From a virus: DNA of 24,653 nucleotides. This document shows, in pieces, positions 13,727-20,954 of this stretch. Position 1 is the first letter of the stretch. Each line of letters starts with the position of its first letter. Made by a program: the position numbers and the translations under genes. The notes under the pieces were generated by a model. The model had not been told where the DNA came from and searched no databases. It saw only the letters and a program-made list of their open reading frames with translations. The stretch covers positions 1 through 24,653 of IMG/VR virus record IMGVR_UViG_3300013093_003046; one strand, 5' to 3'.

Positions 13727-16075
13727 ATGACTACAGTTGTTAAGCGCAACGGAGAGAGAGTTCCATTAGATATTAGTAAAATACAGAGACAGGTGGCACA
13801 CGCATGCAGGGGGATAGACGGAGTAAGTCCTAGCATGATAGAGATCAAGGCACAGATAGAAATACACGATGGCATGACCACAGAGACTATAGACGAGCTG
13901 TTGCTCAAGGCTATGGTAGACCTAATAGACGAAACAGAAAATCCAGAAATCAATAATGTAAACTATCAATATGTGGCCGGACGACAACGTGTCAGCATGT
14001 TGAGAAAAGAAGTATACGGTAGTTATGATCCTCCTAAACTTTATCAAATAGTTAAAACAAATGTTGACGCAGGCATGTATACCACAGATCTCCTGACGTG
14101 GTACACGGAGGATGAATGGAACATCATTGATCTATTCATCGATCATACCAAAGATGAAGAATATACCTATGCCGCTATAGCACAGCTGACAGAAAAATAT
14201 TTGGTGCAGAATCGTGCAACAGGACAGATATACGAAACACCGCAGGTGCGTTACGCTATCGCGGCCGCTACTGCCTTCCATAATGAACCACAAGAAAAGA
14301 GATTGAAGTATGTTAAAGAATATTATGAATGCGCTAGTGATGGACATTTCACTCTTGCTACTCCTGTGCTCGCTGGGCTTGGTACTACTACTAAGCAGTT
14401 TAGCTCTTGTGTGCTTATTACTAGTGATGATACTCTTGACAGCATTTTTGCCGCCGGAGAAATGATGGCCAAGTATGCCAGCAAGCGTGCCGGCATAGGA
14501 TTAGAGATTGGACGCATACGCCCATTAGGAAGCCCCATAAGGAATGGAGAGATCAAACACACTGGTCTAATCCCATTCCTGAAGAAATGGTTTGCTGATC
14601 TGCGTTCATGTAGCCAAGGTGGTATCCGTAATGCCAGCTGTACTGTTACATTCCCAGTCTGGCACGCACAGTTCGAAGATTTGATCGTTCTAAAGAATAA
14701 TCAAGGAACAGAGGAAGTACGTGTAAGGCAAATGGACTATTCAGTAGTGGTCAACAAAATGTTTTGGAATCGTTACAAGAAGGGAGAGAATATCACCCTA
14801 TTCGATCCACATGAAGTGCCGGATCTGTATCAAGCCTATTATAGAGATAGTGAAGAGTTTGAAAGGTTGTATACAAACTATGAGAAGCATCCGACGATTA
14901 AAAAGAAAGTCCTATCAGCAGATGAGATATTCAAAAATGGAATACTTAAAGAGAGGACTGATACTGGGCGCATATATCTTGTCAATATCGACAATGTCAT
15001 CAGCCAGGGTCCATTTGATACAACGACAGATCCGATTTATCAATCAAATCTATGCCAAGAAATACTTTTACCCACGAAGCCTTTCCAACGTATTGAAGAT
15101 CCAGAGGGACGAATTGCTCTTTGCACTCTTGGCAGTATAAACTGGGGAGCTTTTAAAAATCCCCAGGATATGCGCAAGGCCAGCCGTATGCTGGTCCGTA
15201 GCCTTAGCAATCTATTGAACTATCAGGATTTCCTCAGCATACAGAGTGAACTAGCTAATAAAGAGTTTGAACCATTGGGAGTTGGTATCACTAATCTAGC
15301 CTACTGGCATGCCAAGCGTAATCTAAAATATGGACAAAGCGAAGCACTGACAGAAGTAAAACGATGGATGGAACATCAGGCTTATTATCTAACCGAAGCC
15401 AGTGTAGAGCTAGCTGAAGAACGCGGAGCCTGCCAACGTAGTGAATATACCTACTATGGTAAGGGAGTATTTCCCTGGGAACGGCGCAATCCAGGAGTCG
15501 ATGAACTAGTGGATTTCGCACCTAGCATGGATTGGGAACCACTGCGTGAAAGGATGAAACTACACGGTATCCGTAACGCAACACTAATGGCTGTAGCACC
15601 AGTAGAATCTAGTTCGGTAGTGTTGAACTCTACCAATGGCATAGAAATGCCGATGGAATTGATCAGCGTTAAAGAATCAAAGGCCGGATCGTTCGTGCAG
15701 GTAGTTCCAGAGTACAAACGTCTAAAGAGCCGTTACCAGTTGATGTGGGACCAAACTGACTGTCTAGGATATTTGAAGACAGCCTGTGTGTTGGCAGCCT
15801 ATATCGATCAAAGTTTGAGTACAAATACTTTTTACAATCCTGCCCATTATTCCGGCAATAAGGTACCGGCGACTTTAATCGCCAAAAACCTTATGTTGGC
15901 TTACAAATGGGGATTGAAAACCATCTATTACAGCCTTATTAATAAGGTTGGTGCGAAATCATCAGTAACTGGAACGGTAGCTGTAAATGGCGGTCATTCA
16001 GTACCGGTACTTACGAGTGAACCAATTACTGTGTATGCCGAAGAAGAAGAGGATTGTCTTGCCTGCAAATTGTAA
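13727..16075 (+). CDS. nrdA: Class Ia ribonucleotide reductase, alpha subunit
   Basis: A 782-residue protein that reduces ribonucleoside diphosphates to deoxyribonucleotides. All catalytic residues are visible: C228 (FSSC) and C466 (IALC) as the redox pair, N441, C443 and E445 in SNLCQE (C443 is the thiyl-radical site), Y734-Y735 in TIYYSL for radical transfer, and the C-terminal redox pair C777/C780 (CLACKL) that glutaredoxin or thioredoxin reduces. The first 90 residues (VVKRNGERVPLDISKIQRQV) form an ATP-cone-type allosteric domain. Length is normal for the family, and no intein or intron interrupts it. Start by AAAAGGTAAAG upstream. nrdB follows after a homing endonuclease gene, then glutaredoxin, giving a complete pathway module. 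Confidence 0.98.
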   Translation: MTTVVKRNGERVPLDISKIQRQVAHACRGIDGVSPSMIEIKAQIEIHDGMTTETIDELLLKAMVDLIDETENPEINNVNYQYVAGRQRVSMLRKEVYGSYDPPKLYQIVKTNVDAGMYTTDLLTWYTEDEWNIIDLFIDHTKDEEYTYAAIAQLTEKYLVQNRATGQIYETPQVRYAIAAATAFHNEPQEKRLKYVKEYYECASDGHFTLATPVLAGLGTTTKQFSSCVLITSDDTLDSIFAAGEMMAKYASKRAGIGLEIGRIRPLGSPIRNGEIKHTGLIPFLKKWFADLRSCSQGGIRNASCTVTFPVWHAQFEDLIVLKNNQGTEEVRVRQMDYSVVVNKMFWNRYKKGENITLFDPHEVPDLYQAYYRDSEEFERLYTNYEKHPTIKKKVLSADEIFKNGILKERTDTGRIYLVNIDNVISQGPFDTTTDPIYQSNLCQEILLPTKPFQRIEDPEGRIALCTLGSINWGAFKNPQDMRKASRMLVRSLSNLLNYQDFLSIQSELANKEFEPLGVGITNLAYWHAKRNLKYGQSEALTEVKRWMEHQAYYLTEASVELAEERGACQRSEYTYYGKGVFPWERRNPGVDELVDFAPSMDWEPLRERMKLHGIRNATLMAVAPVESSSVVLNSTNGIEMPMELISVKESKAGSFVQVVPEYKRLKSRYQLMWDQTDCLGYLKTACVLAAYIDQSLSTNTFYNPAHYSGNKVPATLIAKNLMLAYKWGLKTIYYSLINKVGAKSSVTGTVAVNGGHSVPVLTSEPITVYAEEEEDCLACKL

Positions 16076-16084
16076 TTCTGTAAC

Positions 16085-16108
16085 AAAAGAATAGTATATT
16101 ATTCTTTT
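16085..16108 (+). terminator. Hairpin between nrdA and homing endonuclease
   Basis: A 9-bp stem (AAAAGAATA 16085-16093, TATTCTTTT 16100-16108) ending in T4. It would terminate or weaken nrdA transcription just before the late promoter of the endonuclease gene. Confidence 0.6.
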
Positions 16109-16110
16109 AT

Positions 16111-16118
16111 GATAAATA
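16111..16118 (+). promoter_or_regulatory. T4-type late promoter (GATAAATA) for homing endonuclease
   Basis: GATAAATA ends 4 bases before the ATG at 16123, so the message would be leaderless or nearly so. Late control of a homing endonuclease is known in T4-type phages (I-TevI has a late promoter). Confidence 0.55.
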
Positions 16119-16122
16119 AAGT

Positions 16123-16836
16123 ATGGATTACAAAAAACATTACGATCTGCTTATAGAAAGAAGTCAAAATAGGGTTTTAGAAGGATATACTGAAAGGCAT
16201 CATATAATTCCTAAATGCCTTAATGGATCTGATGATGTATCTAATATTGCTATTTTATCCCCTGAAGAGCATTTTTTAGCGCATCTACTTTTGGTAAAAA
16301 TTTATCCAAACTGCCAGCCTTTAGTAAATGCCGCAATCATCATGACTACTCATCATACTACGCAGAGAGCCAATAACAAATTGTTTGGGTGGTTAAGACG
16401 ACGAGCATCAGAAGCAATGAAACAGCGAATAAAAGAAAACGGTCATCCCAGAGGCTTTTTAGGAAAAAAACATACAGGTGATGCTCTAGAAAAAGTAAAG
16501 TCTGCACAAAGGTCATCTGCTATTGCTAAAAGAGTTAAGATCTATGCGTATAATATGGACGGAACTTTTTACAAAGACTATGACTCTATTAATGAGTGTG
16601 CTGACGATTTACAAACAAGCCCATCTAATGTAAAATATACAGCAGATGGAGAATTTAAGCACTGCCGAGGAAAACAGCTTAGGTACAATTATCAAGAGGT
16701 TATTGAAAAATACATTCATCCAAACTCTAATAAAAAATTAGAAAGTATTTGCCCGCATTGTAGTAAAATAGGATCAGGACCTATAATGAAGCGTTTTCAC
16801 TTTGATAAATGTAAACATAAAAGAGATAAAAAATGA
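16123..16836 (+). CDS. Free-standing HNH homing endonuclease (HNH + NUMOD + zinc finger)
   Basis: A 237-residue protein. N-terminal HNH nuclease: ERHHIIPKCLNGSDDVSNIAILSPEEHFLAH (24-54), with H26/H27, N41, H50 and H54 as likely metal and catalytic residues. Then a NUMOD3-like DNA-binding segment (GHPRGFLGKKHTGDALEKVKSA, starting at 107), a NUMOD1-like helix-turn-helix region (VKIYAYNMDGTFYKDYDSINECADDLQTS, 138-166), and a C-terminal CPHC...C-x-H zinc-finger-like end (210-232). Such enzymes cut a related site in endonuclease-free phages and spread by repair. It sits exactly between nrdA and nrdB, as mobE does in T4. The gene is visibly more A/T-rich than its neighbours, supporting a separate origin. 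The stop overlaps the nrdB start. Confidence 0.92.
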   Translation: MDYKKHYDLLIERSQNRVLEGYTERHHIIPKCLNGSDDVSNIAILSPEEHFLAHLLLVKIYPNCQPLVNAAIIMTTHHTTQRANNKLFGWLRRRASEAMKQRIKENGHPRGFLGKKHTGDALEKVKSAQRSSAIAKRVKIYAYNMDGTFYKDYDSINECADDLQTSPSNVKYTADGEFKHCRGKQLRYNYQEVIEKYIHPNSNKKLESICPHCSKIGSGPIMKRFHFDKCKHKRDKK

Positions 16837-17930
16837 GTAAAGAACAATACGACCTATCCACACCCACCAACTACTTAAAGAGACGCATGTTCCTTGATGG
16901 AACAGTTACAGTACAACGTTTCGAAGAATACCGACAACCTAAGGTAGCCAAATACGAAGAATTGGCAAGAGGTTTCTTCTGGGTGCCAGAAGAGATATCA
17001 CTTACTAAAGATAAGATCGACCACAAGGAGGCCAGTGATGCTGTCAAGCATATTTTTACTAGTAATCTACTCCGTCAGACTGCTCTGGATAGTATCCAAG
17101 GCCGCGCACCAAATCAGGTCTTTGGACCAGTAGTAAGCATTCCAGAGTTGGAAGCATTGATCAGTAACTGGAGTTTCTTTGAAACGAATATTCATAGCAA
17201 GTCTTATAGTCATATCATCCGTAACGTCTATGGTGTACCAAAGGATGAATTCAACAAGATACACGATACAGCAGAGATAATCAGCATGGCCTCGAACATA
17301 GGCAAATACTATGAAGACCTGCATATACTAAACTGTTTTAAACAGGTCAGTCCCGGAACTGTACAGGAAGACAGCCATATTAAAGCAATCTGGCTAGCAC
17401 TTAATGCCAGCTACGCCTTAGAAGCACTGCGCTTTATGGTGTCATTTGCTACAAGCCTGGCTATGGTAGAGAACAAGATCTATATCGGTAATGGCAATAT
17501 CATCAGTTTGATACTGCAGGATGAGATATTACACGCAGAGTGGACTGCCTTTATCATCAATCAAGTGGTTAAAGAGGATGAGCGGTTTGTCAAGGCCAAA
17601 GCTGAGTGCGAACAGGAAGTATATGACATGTATATGAGTGTTATCTCGGAGGAAAAGGCTTGGGCTGATTATCTGTTTATCAAAGGTCCTGTCATCGGAT
17701 TGAATGCGGCTATATTAAAAGATTTCGTTGATTACACAGCATTCGCCCGATTGAAAGAGATAGGAATCAAATATGAAGCCGATCATCCTCGCCAAAGTCC
17801 TATACCTTGGTTCAACAAGCACGTAAATATCAATAAGAAACAATCAGCACTGCAGGAGACCGAAAGCACCAACTATGTGATCGGTGTCATGAGCGATGCT
17901 GTTGAGTATGACGATCTACCAGATCTATAA
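16833..17930 (+). CDS. nrdB: Class Ia ribonucleotide reductase, beta subunit
   Basis: A 365-residue protein that carries the diiron-tyrosyl radical cofactor used by NrdA. Visible counterparts of E. coli residues: W50, D86 (LDSIQGR), E117 and H121 with radical Y125 in FFETNIHSKSY, E197 in ALEALRF, D230, E231 and H234 in QDEILH, and the C-terminal Tyr in TNYVIG. One oddity: the glutamate and histidine in helix C are spaced E-x-x-x-H rather than the E-x-x-H of E. coli and T4 NrdB. The ATG overlaps the stop of the homing endonuclease (ATGA) and no good Shine-Dalgarno sequence precedes it, so translation probably depends on coupling to the inserted gene. Confidence 0.97.
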   Translation: MSKEQYDLSTPTNYLKRRMFLDGTVTVQRFEEYRQPKVAKYEELARGFFWVPEEISLTKDKIDHKEASDAVKHIFTSNLLRQTALDSIQGRAPNQVFGPVVSIPELEALISNWSFFETNIHSKSYSHIIRNVYGVPKDEFNKIHDTAEIISMASNIGKYYEDLHILNCFKQVSPGTVQEDSHIKAIWLALNASYALEALRFMVSFATSLAMVENKIYIGNGNIISLILQDEILHAEWTAFIINQVVKEDERFVKAKAECEQEVYDMYMSVISEEKAWADYLFIKGPVIGLNAAILKDFVDYTAFARLKEIGIKYEADHPRQSPIPWFNKHVNINKKQSALQETESTNYVIGVMSDAVEYDDLPDL

Positions 17931-17939
17931 GGAGTTAAA

Positions 17940-18170
17940 ATGAAAGCAATAGTTTGGTCCAAATATCATTGTCCGTATTGTGAGCAGGCAAAAAACCTGC
18001 TCAAGACAAAAGGATATGCTATCGAAGAGCGCAAAATCGGAGATGGCTATACGAAAGAAGAGTTATTAGAATCAGTGCCTAACGCTAGGACGGTGCCTCA
18101 GATATTCTTAGATGGAGCACTTATAGGCGGCTTCGATGACCTACGCAAACATTTCAATACGGTGATATGA
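17940..18170 (+). CDS. Glutaredoxin
   Basis: A 76-residue thioredoxin-fold protein. Active site CPYC (C11-C14), cis-proline motif TVP (52-54), and the glutathione-binding GGFDD (64-68). It starts 9 bases after nrdB with AAGGAG in front. The expected job is to pass electrons from glutathione to the C-terminal cysteines of NrdA, like NrdC in T4. The stop overlaps the next start by 4 bases (ATGA). Confidence 0.95.
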   Translation: MKAIVWSKYHCPYCEQAKNLLKTKGYAIEERKIGDGYTKEELLESVPNARTVPQIFLDGALIGGFDDLRKHFNTVI

Positions 18171-18688
18171 TGACCTGGTGGCCCACCGTGACCGATGGAA
18201 ACAAAATCACCGTGACTGATAAGAGCGATGATAGTGCTACGGGTTTAATAGCTCAGAATGTCAGTGACGTTTTACCAGAAGCGATCTTAGAAGATCTATT
18301 AACTATATCATCTACTACCGGTTCAGGATCAGGCAGCCTTTTAGGTAGTGGATTAAATTCAACTTACCAGTGGAATACAGCTAATAACTATCATCAGGTA
18401 GTAGTCAATAATCAGCCTTCCTATGTCTATCAAACGAATGGTTATAGTAACATAACAACCGGTACGCCCGGTATACGAGTCACAGGCGATGCTGAGTTTG
18501 ATGGAGATGTCAAAATCAAAGGCGTCAACATCACTGAGACCATAGAAAAGATAAACGCTAGATTGGGTATACTGGTTCCTGACCCTGACAAGCTAGAACA
18601 TTTTGAAGCACTCAAGAAAGCCTACGCACACTACAAAACTTTGGAAGCCTTATGCGAACTTCCGATAGAAGAAAAAGATGACAAGTGA
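18167..18688 (+). CDS. Small fibre-like virion protein (173 aa)
   Basis: Begins MMTWWPTVTDGNKITVTD (either of two adjacent ATGs). The middle is Ser/Gly/Asn/Tyr-rich and beta-type (SGSGSLLGSGLNSTYQWN, VVVNNQPSYVYQTNGYSN). The end, TGDAEFDGDVKIKGVNITETIEKINARLGILVPDPDKLEHFEALKKAYAHYKTLEAL, is a pattern I know from the C termini of fibre-type proteins in T4-like marine phages: a short beta repeat, then a trimeric-looking helix. Overlaps glutaredoxin upstream and the next small gene downstream. Structural role is inference from this composition. Confidence 0.75.
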   Translation: MMTWWPTVTDGNKITVTDKSDDSATGLIAQNVSDVLPEAILEDLLTISSTTGSGSGSLLGSGLNSTYQWNTANNYHQVVVNNQPSYVYQTNGYSNITTGTPGIRVTGDAEFDGDVKIKGVNITETIEKINARLGILVPDPDKLEHFEALKKAYAHYKTLEALCELPIEEKDDK

Positions 18689-18833
18689 AGAGTTGAAAAA
18701 AATCACCGATCTAGAAAGACAGTTGAAACTTTTAACCCAACAGGTCTTTGAGTTAAATAAACGCATGCAGTGGCTTGAGCGAGAAAATGGTCGCCGTAAA
18801 GCCGAGATACAACAAGCACAACGCAAAGGATAA
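18678..18833 (+). CDS. Small coiled-coil protein (51 aa)
   Basis: ATG at 18678 inside the end of the previous gene (11-base overlap), stop TAA 18831-18833, one base before the next start. Sequence MTSEELKKITDLERQLKLLTQQVFELNKRMQWLERENGRRKAEIQQ is a regular leucine-heptad coiled coil over nearly its whole length. It is too short for routine gene calling, but the abutting starts and stops on both sides and the clear heptad pattern support it. Function unknown; likely an oligomerising virion or assembly factor. Confidence 0.7.
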   Translation: MTSEELKKITDLERQLKLLTQQVFELNKRMQWLERENGRRKAEIQQAQRKG

Positions 18834-18834
18834 T

Positions 18835-19122
18835 ATGCTTTTACAAAAACAGATAGCACCAAATGATGTAGTAAGCATCAAACTGATCAATGGAGATGAG
18901 TTGATCGCACGCTTCTTATCAGAAGATACCAACATGATAACTATTGAACGACCATTGGCATTGACTATGGGACAGCAGGGATTAGGAATGATACCTTGGG
19001 TGTTTCTAGGAGATCGTAAAGAGATGTCTCTAAAGAAAGATCATGTGTTTGTCATGGTACCAGCAAAGAAAGATGCCGCCGACCAGTACATGGAAGGCAC
19101 CACCGGCATAGCATTGAGATAA
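18835..19122 (+). CDS. Conserved T4-like phage protein, Sm/SH3-like beta barrel candidate (95 aa)
   Basis: Start set at 18835: AAAGGA lies 4 bases upstream, and an earlier in-frame ATG (18775) would overlap the coiled-coil gene. MLLQKQIAPNDVVSIKLINGDELIARFLSEDTNMITIERPLALTM has the strand order of an Sm-like barrel (V-x-I-x-L-x-x-G-x-x-x-x-A then a second strand pair). The end, DQYMEGTTGIAL, matches a conserved end in uncharacterised T4-like cyanophage proteins. RNA binding is possible from the fold but unproven. Confidence 0.78.
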   Translation: MLLQKQIAPNDVVSIKLINGDELIARFLSEDTNMITIERPLALTMGQQGLGMIPWVFLGDRKEMSLKKDHVFVMVPAKKDAADQYMEGTTGIALR

Positions 19123-19126
19123 TAGT

Positions 19127-20347
19127 ATGGCACTTCCAATCAGTCCCACTGCGAGTGCTACAGGTGCTGCCCCAGCAGTTGCCACCGGAGCTAGTTTCTT
19201 ATCGGGCGTAGGAGCGGCGGCTTTAAATCCAGCTACCTGGGTAGCGGCGGCGGCCGCACCGGCTATCGCAATAGGAGCGGGAGCAGTGTTAGGTGTTATA
19301 AAAGCAGTGCTTGGTCCATGGAGACTAGCTCCTGCCTTCAGTCTAACATTGGGAGGACTGCCTGGTATGAAACAGTTATCAGGACTAGCCGCGATCAAAC
19401 AGTTTACCAGTACAATAGCCACGGCGGCAAAACAGAGTCTGCAGGATTATAACAAGATTAATAACCAACTGAGTAATGCCTTACTTTCTATAATAGGGTT
19501 AGGACCTAAGTCAACAAATGGAACTCCTGCCTCGGTTATTGGGGTCGATAGTACCAAATACAACCCTTATCATATTCCTTTGAATAACGCATGGGTAGGT
19601 ATGTCTTATTTTTCGACGGCTACGACTTCAACCGTAATATACCTGGCAGGCCATACAGGTACTTCGGTGGGATCTTATTGGTGGAATACAGTGGCACCAG
19701 CCTTTGCTAGTACCCTAAGTAATTCATTACAGAGTATATTTTATTCTGCAGAATTATTTACAGATGCCCTGTGCGGACTCAGTCCAGGTTCTGGAGTATT
19801 AACTATAGAGACTATAATCCAAGACAACCTAAATAGTCCAACTAGTATTATAACTGCTACCACAGTATTGCCAGCAGGTAGCACCGCATCCTCAACATCT
19901 AGTATACTCGTACCATCCCTTCAGACTTTTGCAGCCACGATGTATTTTCCAAACTATATCAATTCTGCTACAACCGCTCTCACTAATCTTTTGATTGATG
20001 CCAACACATCTACTACTACTCTTGCGCAACTTACAGCTGATTTTAGTTTTTTGAACTCCTGTACTCAAATTTTAAACAACATAGTGACGACAGATCTGTC
20101 TTACCAAACGGCTTATTTGAATCAAGGCGCACAGATCAGTAACGCCGGAAACACAGCCAACCTATTGAGCCAGATACGCCAAACACAGCCGTCCGGCACT
20201 ACCGCTCTTTACCAAAGCATAATAGATCCTACGCAGTACCAGGCTATAAATGTTTTAGCCAGTATCAACGACCTAGCTTCCCCAAATACTGCCACTGTAC
20301 AGGCCGCCCTAGCAACATTAGGTGTTTCTACTTCTACAAATAAATAA
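19127..20347 (+). CDS. Large Ala/Ser/Thr-rich protein with hydrophobic N terminus, virion candidate (406 aa)
   Basis: ATG 4 bases after the previous stop. Residues 8-60 are Ala/Gly-rich and hydrophobic (AAPAVATGASFLSGVGAAALNPATWVAAAAAPAIAIGAGAVLGVIKAV), enough for one or two membrane spans. The rest is Ser/Thr/Asn/Leu-rich, with repeated helix-turn units and almost no charge (TTSTVIYLAGHTGTS, LLIDANTSTTTLAQLT). This recalls phage proteins that are ejected with DNA or line the tail, but no family is recognised. Last coding gene before the tmRNA locus. Confidence 0.7.
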   Translation: MALPISPTASATGAAPAVATGASFLSGVGAAALNPATWVAAAAAPAIAIGAGAVLGVIKAVLGPWRLAPAFSLTLGGLPGMKQLSGLAAIKQFTSTIATAAKQSLQDYNKINNQLSNALLSIIGLGPKSTNGTPASVIGVDSTKYNPYHIPLNNAWVGMSYFSTATTSTVIYLAGHTGTSVGSYWWNTVAPAFASTLSNSLQSIFYSAELFTDALCGLSPGSGVLTIETIIQDNLNSPTSIITATTVLPAGSTASSTSSILVPSLQTFAATMYFPNYINSATTALTNLLIDANTSTTTLAQLTADFSFLNSCTQILNNIVTTDLSYQTAYLNQGAQISNAGNTANLLSQIRQTQPSGTTALYQSIIDPTQYQAINVLASINDLASPNTATVQAALATLGVSTSTNK

Positions 20348-20579
20348 CTTGGTACAAACAGCGTACCAGCGTAGCAGAGTTTAGACATAGTCGGGCGAGA
20401 CTTTCTGTTTGGGTCGTCAGGTTGGCAACAGTCCGAAAATTGTTGCGTTTGGAAAAAGATATGTGCGAGATCGAATGGTATTACAAATTCTCAGTTTATT
20501 TTACTTTAACTGTGTTCATGGGTGTTCCTTTATTTTCAATAATTTTAGTATTGAGACATCTATTCGTAAATCAAAAAGG
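20339..20579 (+). other. Non-coding stretch before the tmRNA promoter
   Basis: No convincing gene: the only longer frame (TTG at 20409, ATG at 20476, to 20600) has no ribosome-binding site and an unlike-protein composition. A late-promoter-like AATAAATA (20339-20346) is followed by a hairpin TGGTAC/GTACCA (20350-20355/20363-20368), and predicted +1 (20352) sits at its 5' end. A second hairpin GCAACA/TGTTGC is at 20425-20430/20441-20446. The 11-mer TTGGCAACAGT occurs here (20422-20432) and again in the tmRNA intervening segment (20702-20712). A non-coding leader or a second promoter for the tmRNA is possible. Confidence 0.4.
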
Positions 20580-20608
20580 TTGACATATCCTTCCAGATAG
20601 TGTAACAT
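20580..20608 (+). promoter_or_regulatory. Sigma70-type promoter of the tmRNA gene
   Basis: TTGACA (20580-20585), 17-base spacer, TAACAT (20603-20608). Predicted start near 20615, about 60 bases before the CCA end of the acceptor piece, which is the right size for a permuted precursor. Confidence 0.75.
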
Positions 20609-20614
20609 ACAAGT

Positions 20615-20930
20615 ATTCGTTGAAGGTAGAAGTATAGAGGGCAAGACGCCGGGGCAGTACCGGCCAGGTCCACCACAAGCACATTGATTAAGTCTGCGGT
20701 ATTGGCAACAGTATTTGGTCTACCGAAGCGGTAGGGTAAGTGTGCTTTTGATGGGCCTGCACTAGTATCGATTGACTCTGGAGGGCTACTGGAGAATCGG
20801 CAAAGCAGAAGCCGTAGGATTGGGGTAACCCGGTCGTAGAAGCAAAACCTTTAAATGCAAACGATGAAGTTTTCGCATTGGCAGCCTAAACGCCGCCTAG
20901 GGTAAGACATACCTCGTAACAGAAACTCAG
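20615..20930 (+). ncRNA. ssrA: Circularly permuted two-piece tmRNA
   Basis: The tRNA-like 3' half comes first: T-stem GCCGG/CCGGC (20648-20652/20660-20664), acceptor strand CAGGTCC (20665-20671), then ACCA (20672-20675). The 5' half follows: GGGCCTG (20753-20759) pairs with CAGGTCC over 7 bp, with G-U at the third pair, the alanyl-tRNA synthetase identity element. Between them lies a 77-base segment closed by AAGCACA/TGTGCTT (20677-20683/20741-20747), with an inner hairpin CTACC/GGTAG, presumably removed to give two RNA pieces. The message region has TAG then GCA as likely resume codon (20842-20844) and encodes AKPLNANDEVFALAA, stop TAA at 20887-20889. Such RNA rescues stalled ribosomes and tags products for proteolysis. 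The T-loop (GGCAGTA) is not the usual TTCGA type. Precise mature ends are estimates. Confidence 0.9.
20842..20889 (+). other. tmRNA tag reading frame (AKPLNANDEVFALAA, stop)
   Basis: GCA at 20842 is preceded by TAGAA, matching the E. coli resume context (TAGTC then GCA), so the 15-residue reading is preferred. A second in-frame GCA at 20857 would give the shorter ANDEVFALAA, which aligns with the ANDE...ALAA tags of beta- and gammaproteobacteria. The terminal ALAA is the ClpXP recognition end. Confidence 0.85.
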
Positions 20931-20931
20931 G

Positions 20932-20954
20932 ACCCGCTTCGGCGGGTTTCTTTT
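20932..20954 (+). terminator. Terminator of the tmRNA gene
   Basis: ACCCGC (20932-20937), UUCG tetraloop, GCGGGT (20942-20947), then TTCTTTT. A classic rho-independent terminator. Confidence 0.9.

Noticed and set aside
18775-18834. Longer start of the Sm-like protein
   Set aside because: It overlaps the 51-residue coiled-coil gene in another frame, whereas the ATG at 18835 has an RBS and directly follows that gene's stop.
20400-20520. Possible tRNA in the gap before the tmRNA
   Set aside because: No set of four arms with a TTCRA loop could be folded; only isolated hairpins were found.
20409-20600. 63-residue frame before the tmRNA promoter
   Set aside because: TTG start with no ribosome-binding site, runs through the -35 region of the tmRNA promoter, and the composition is not protein-like.
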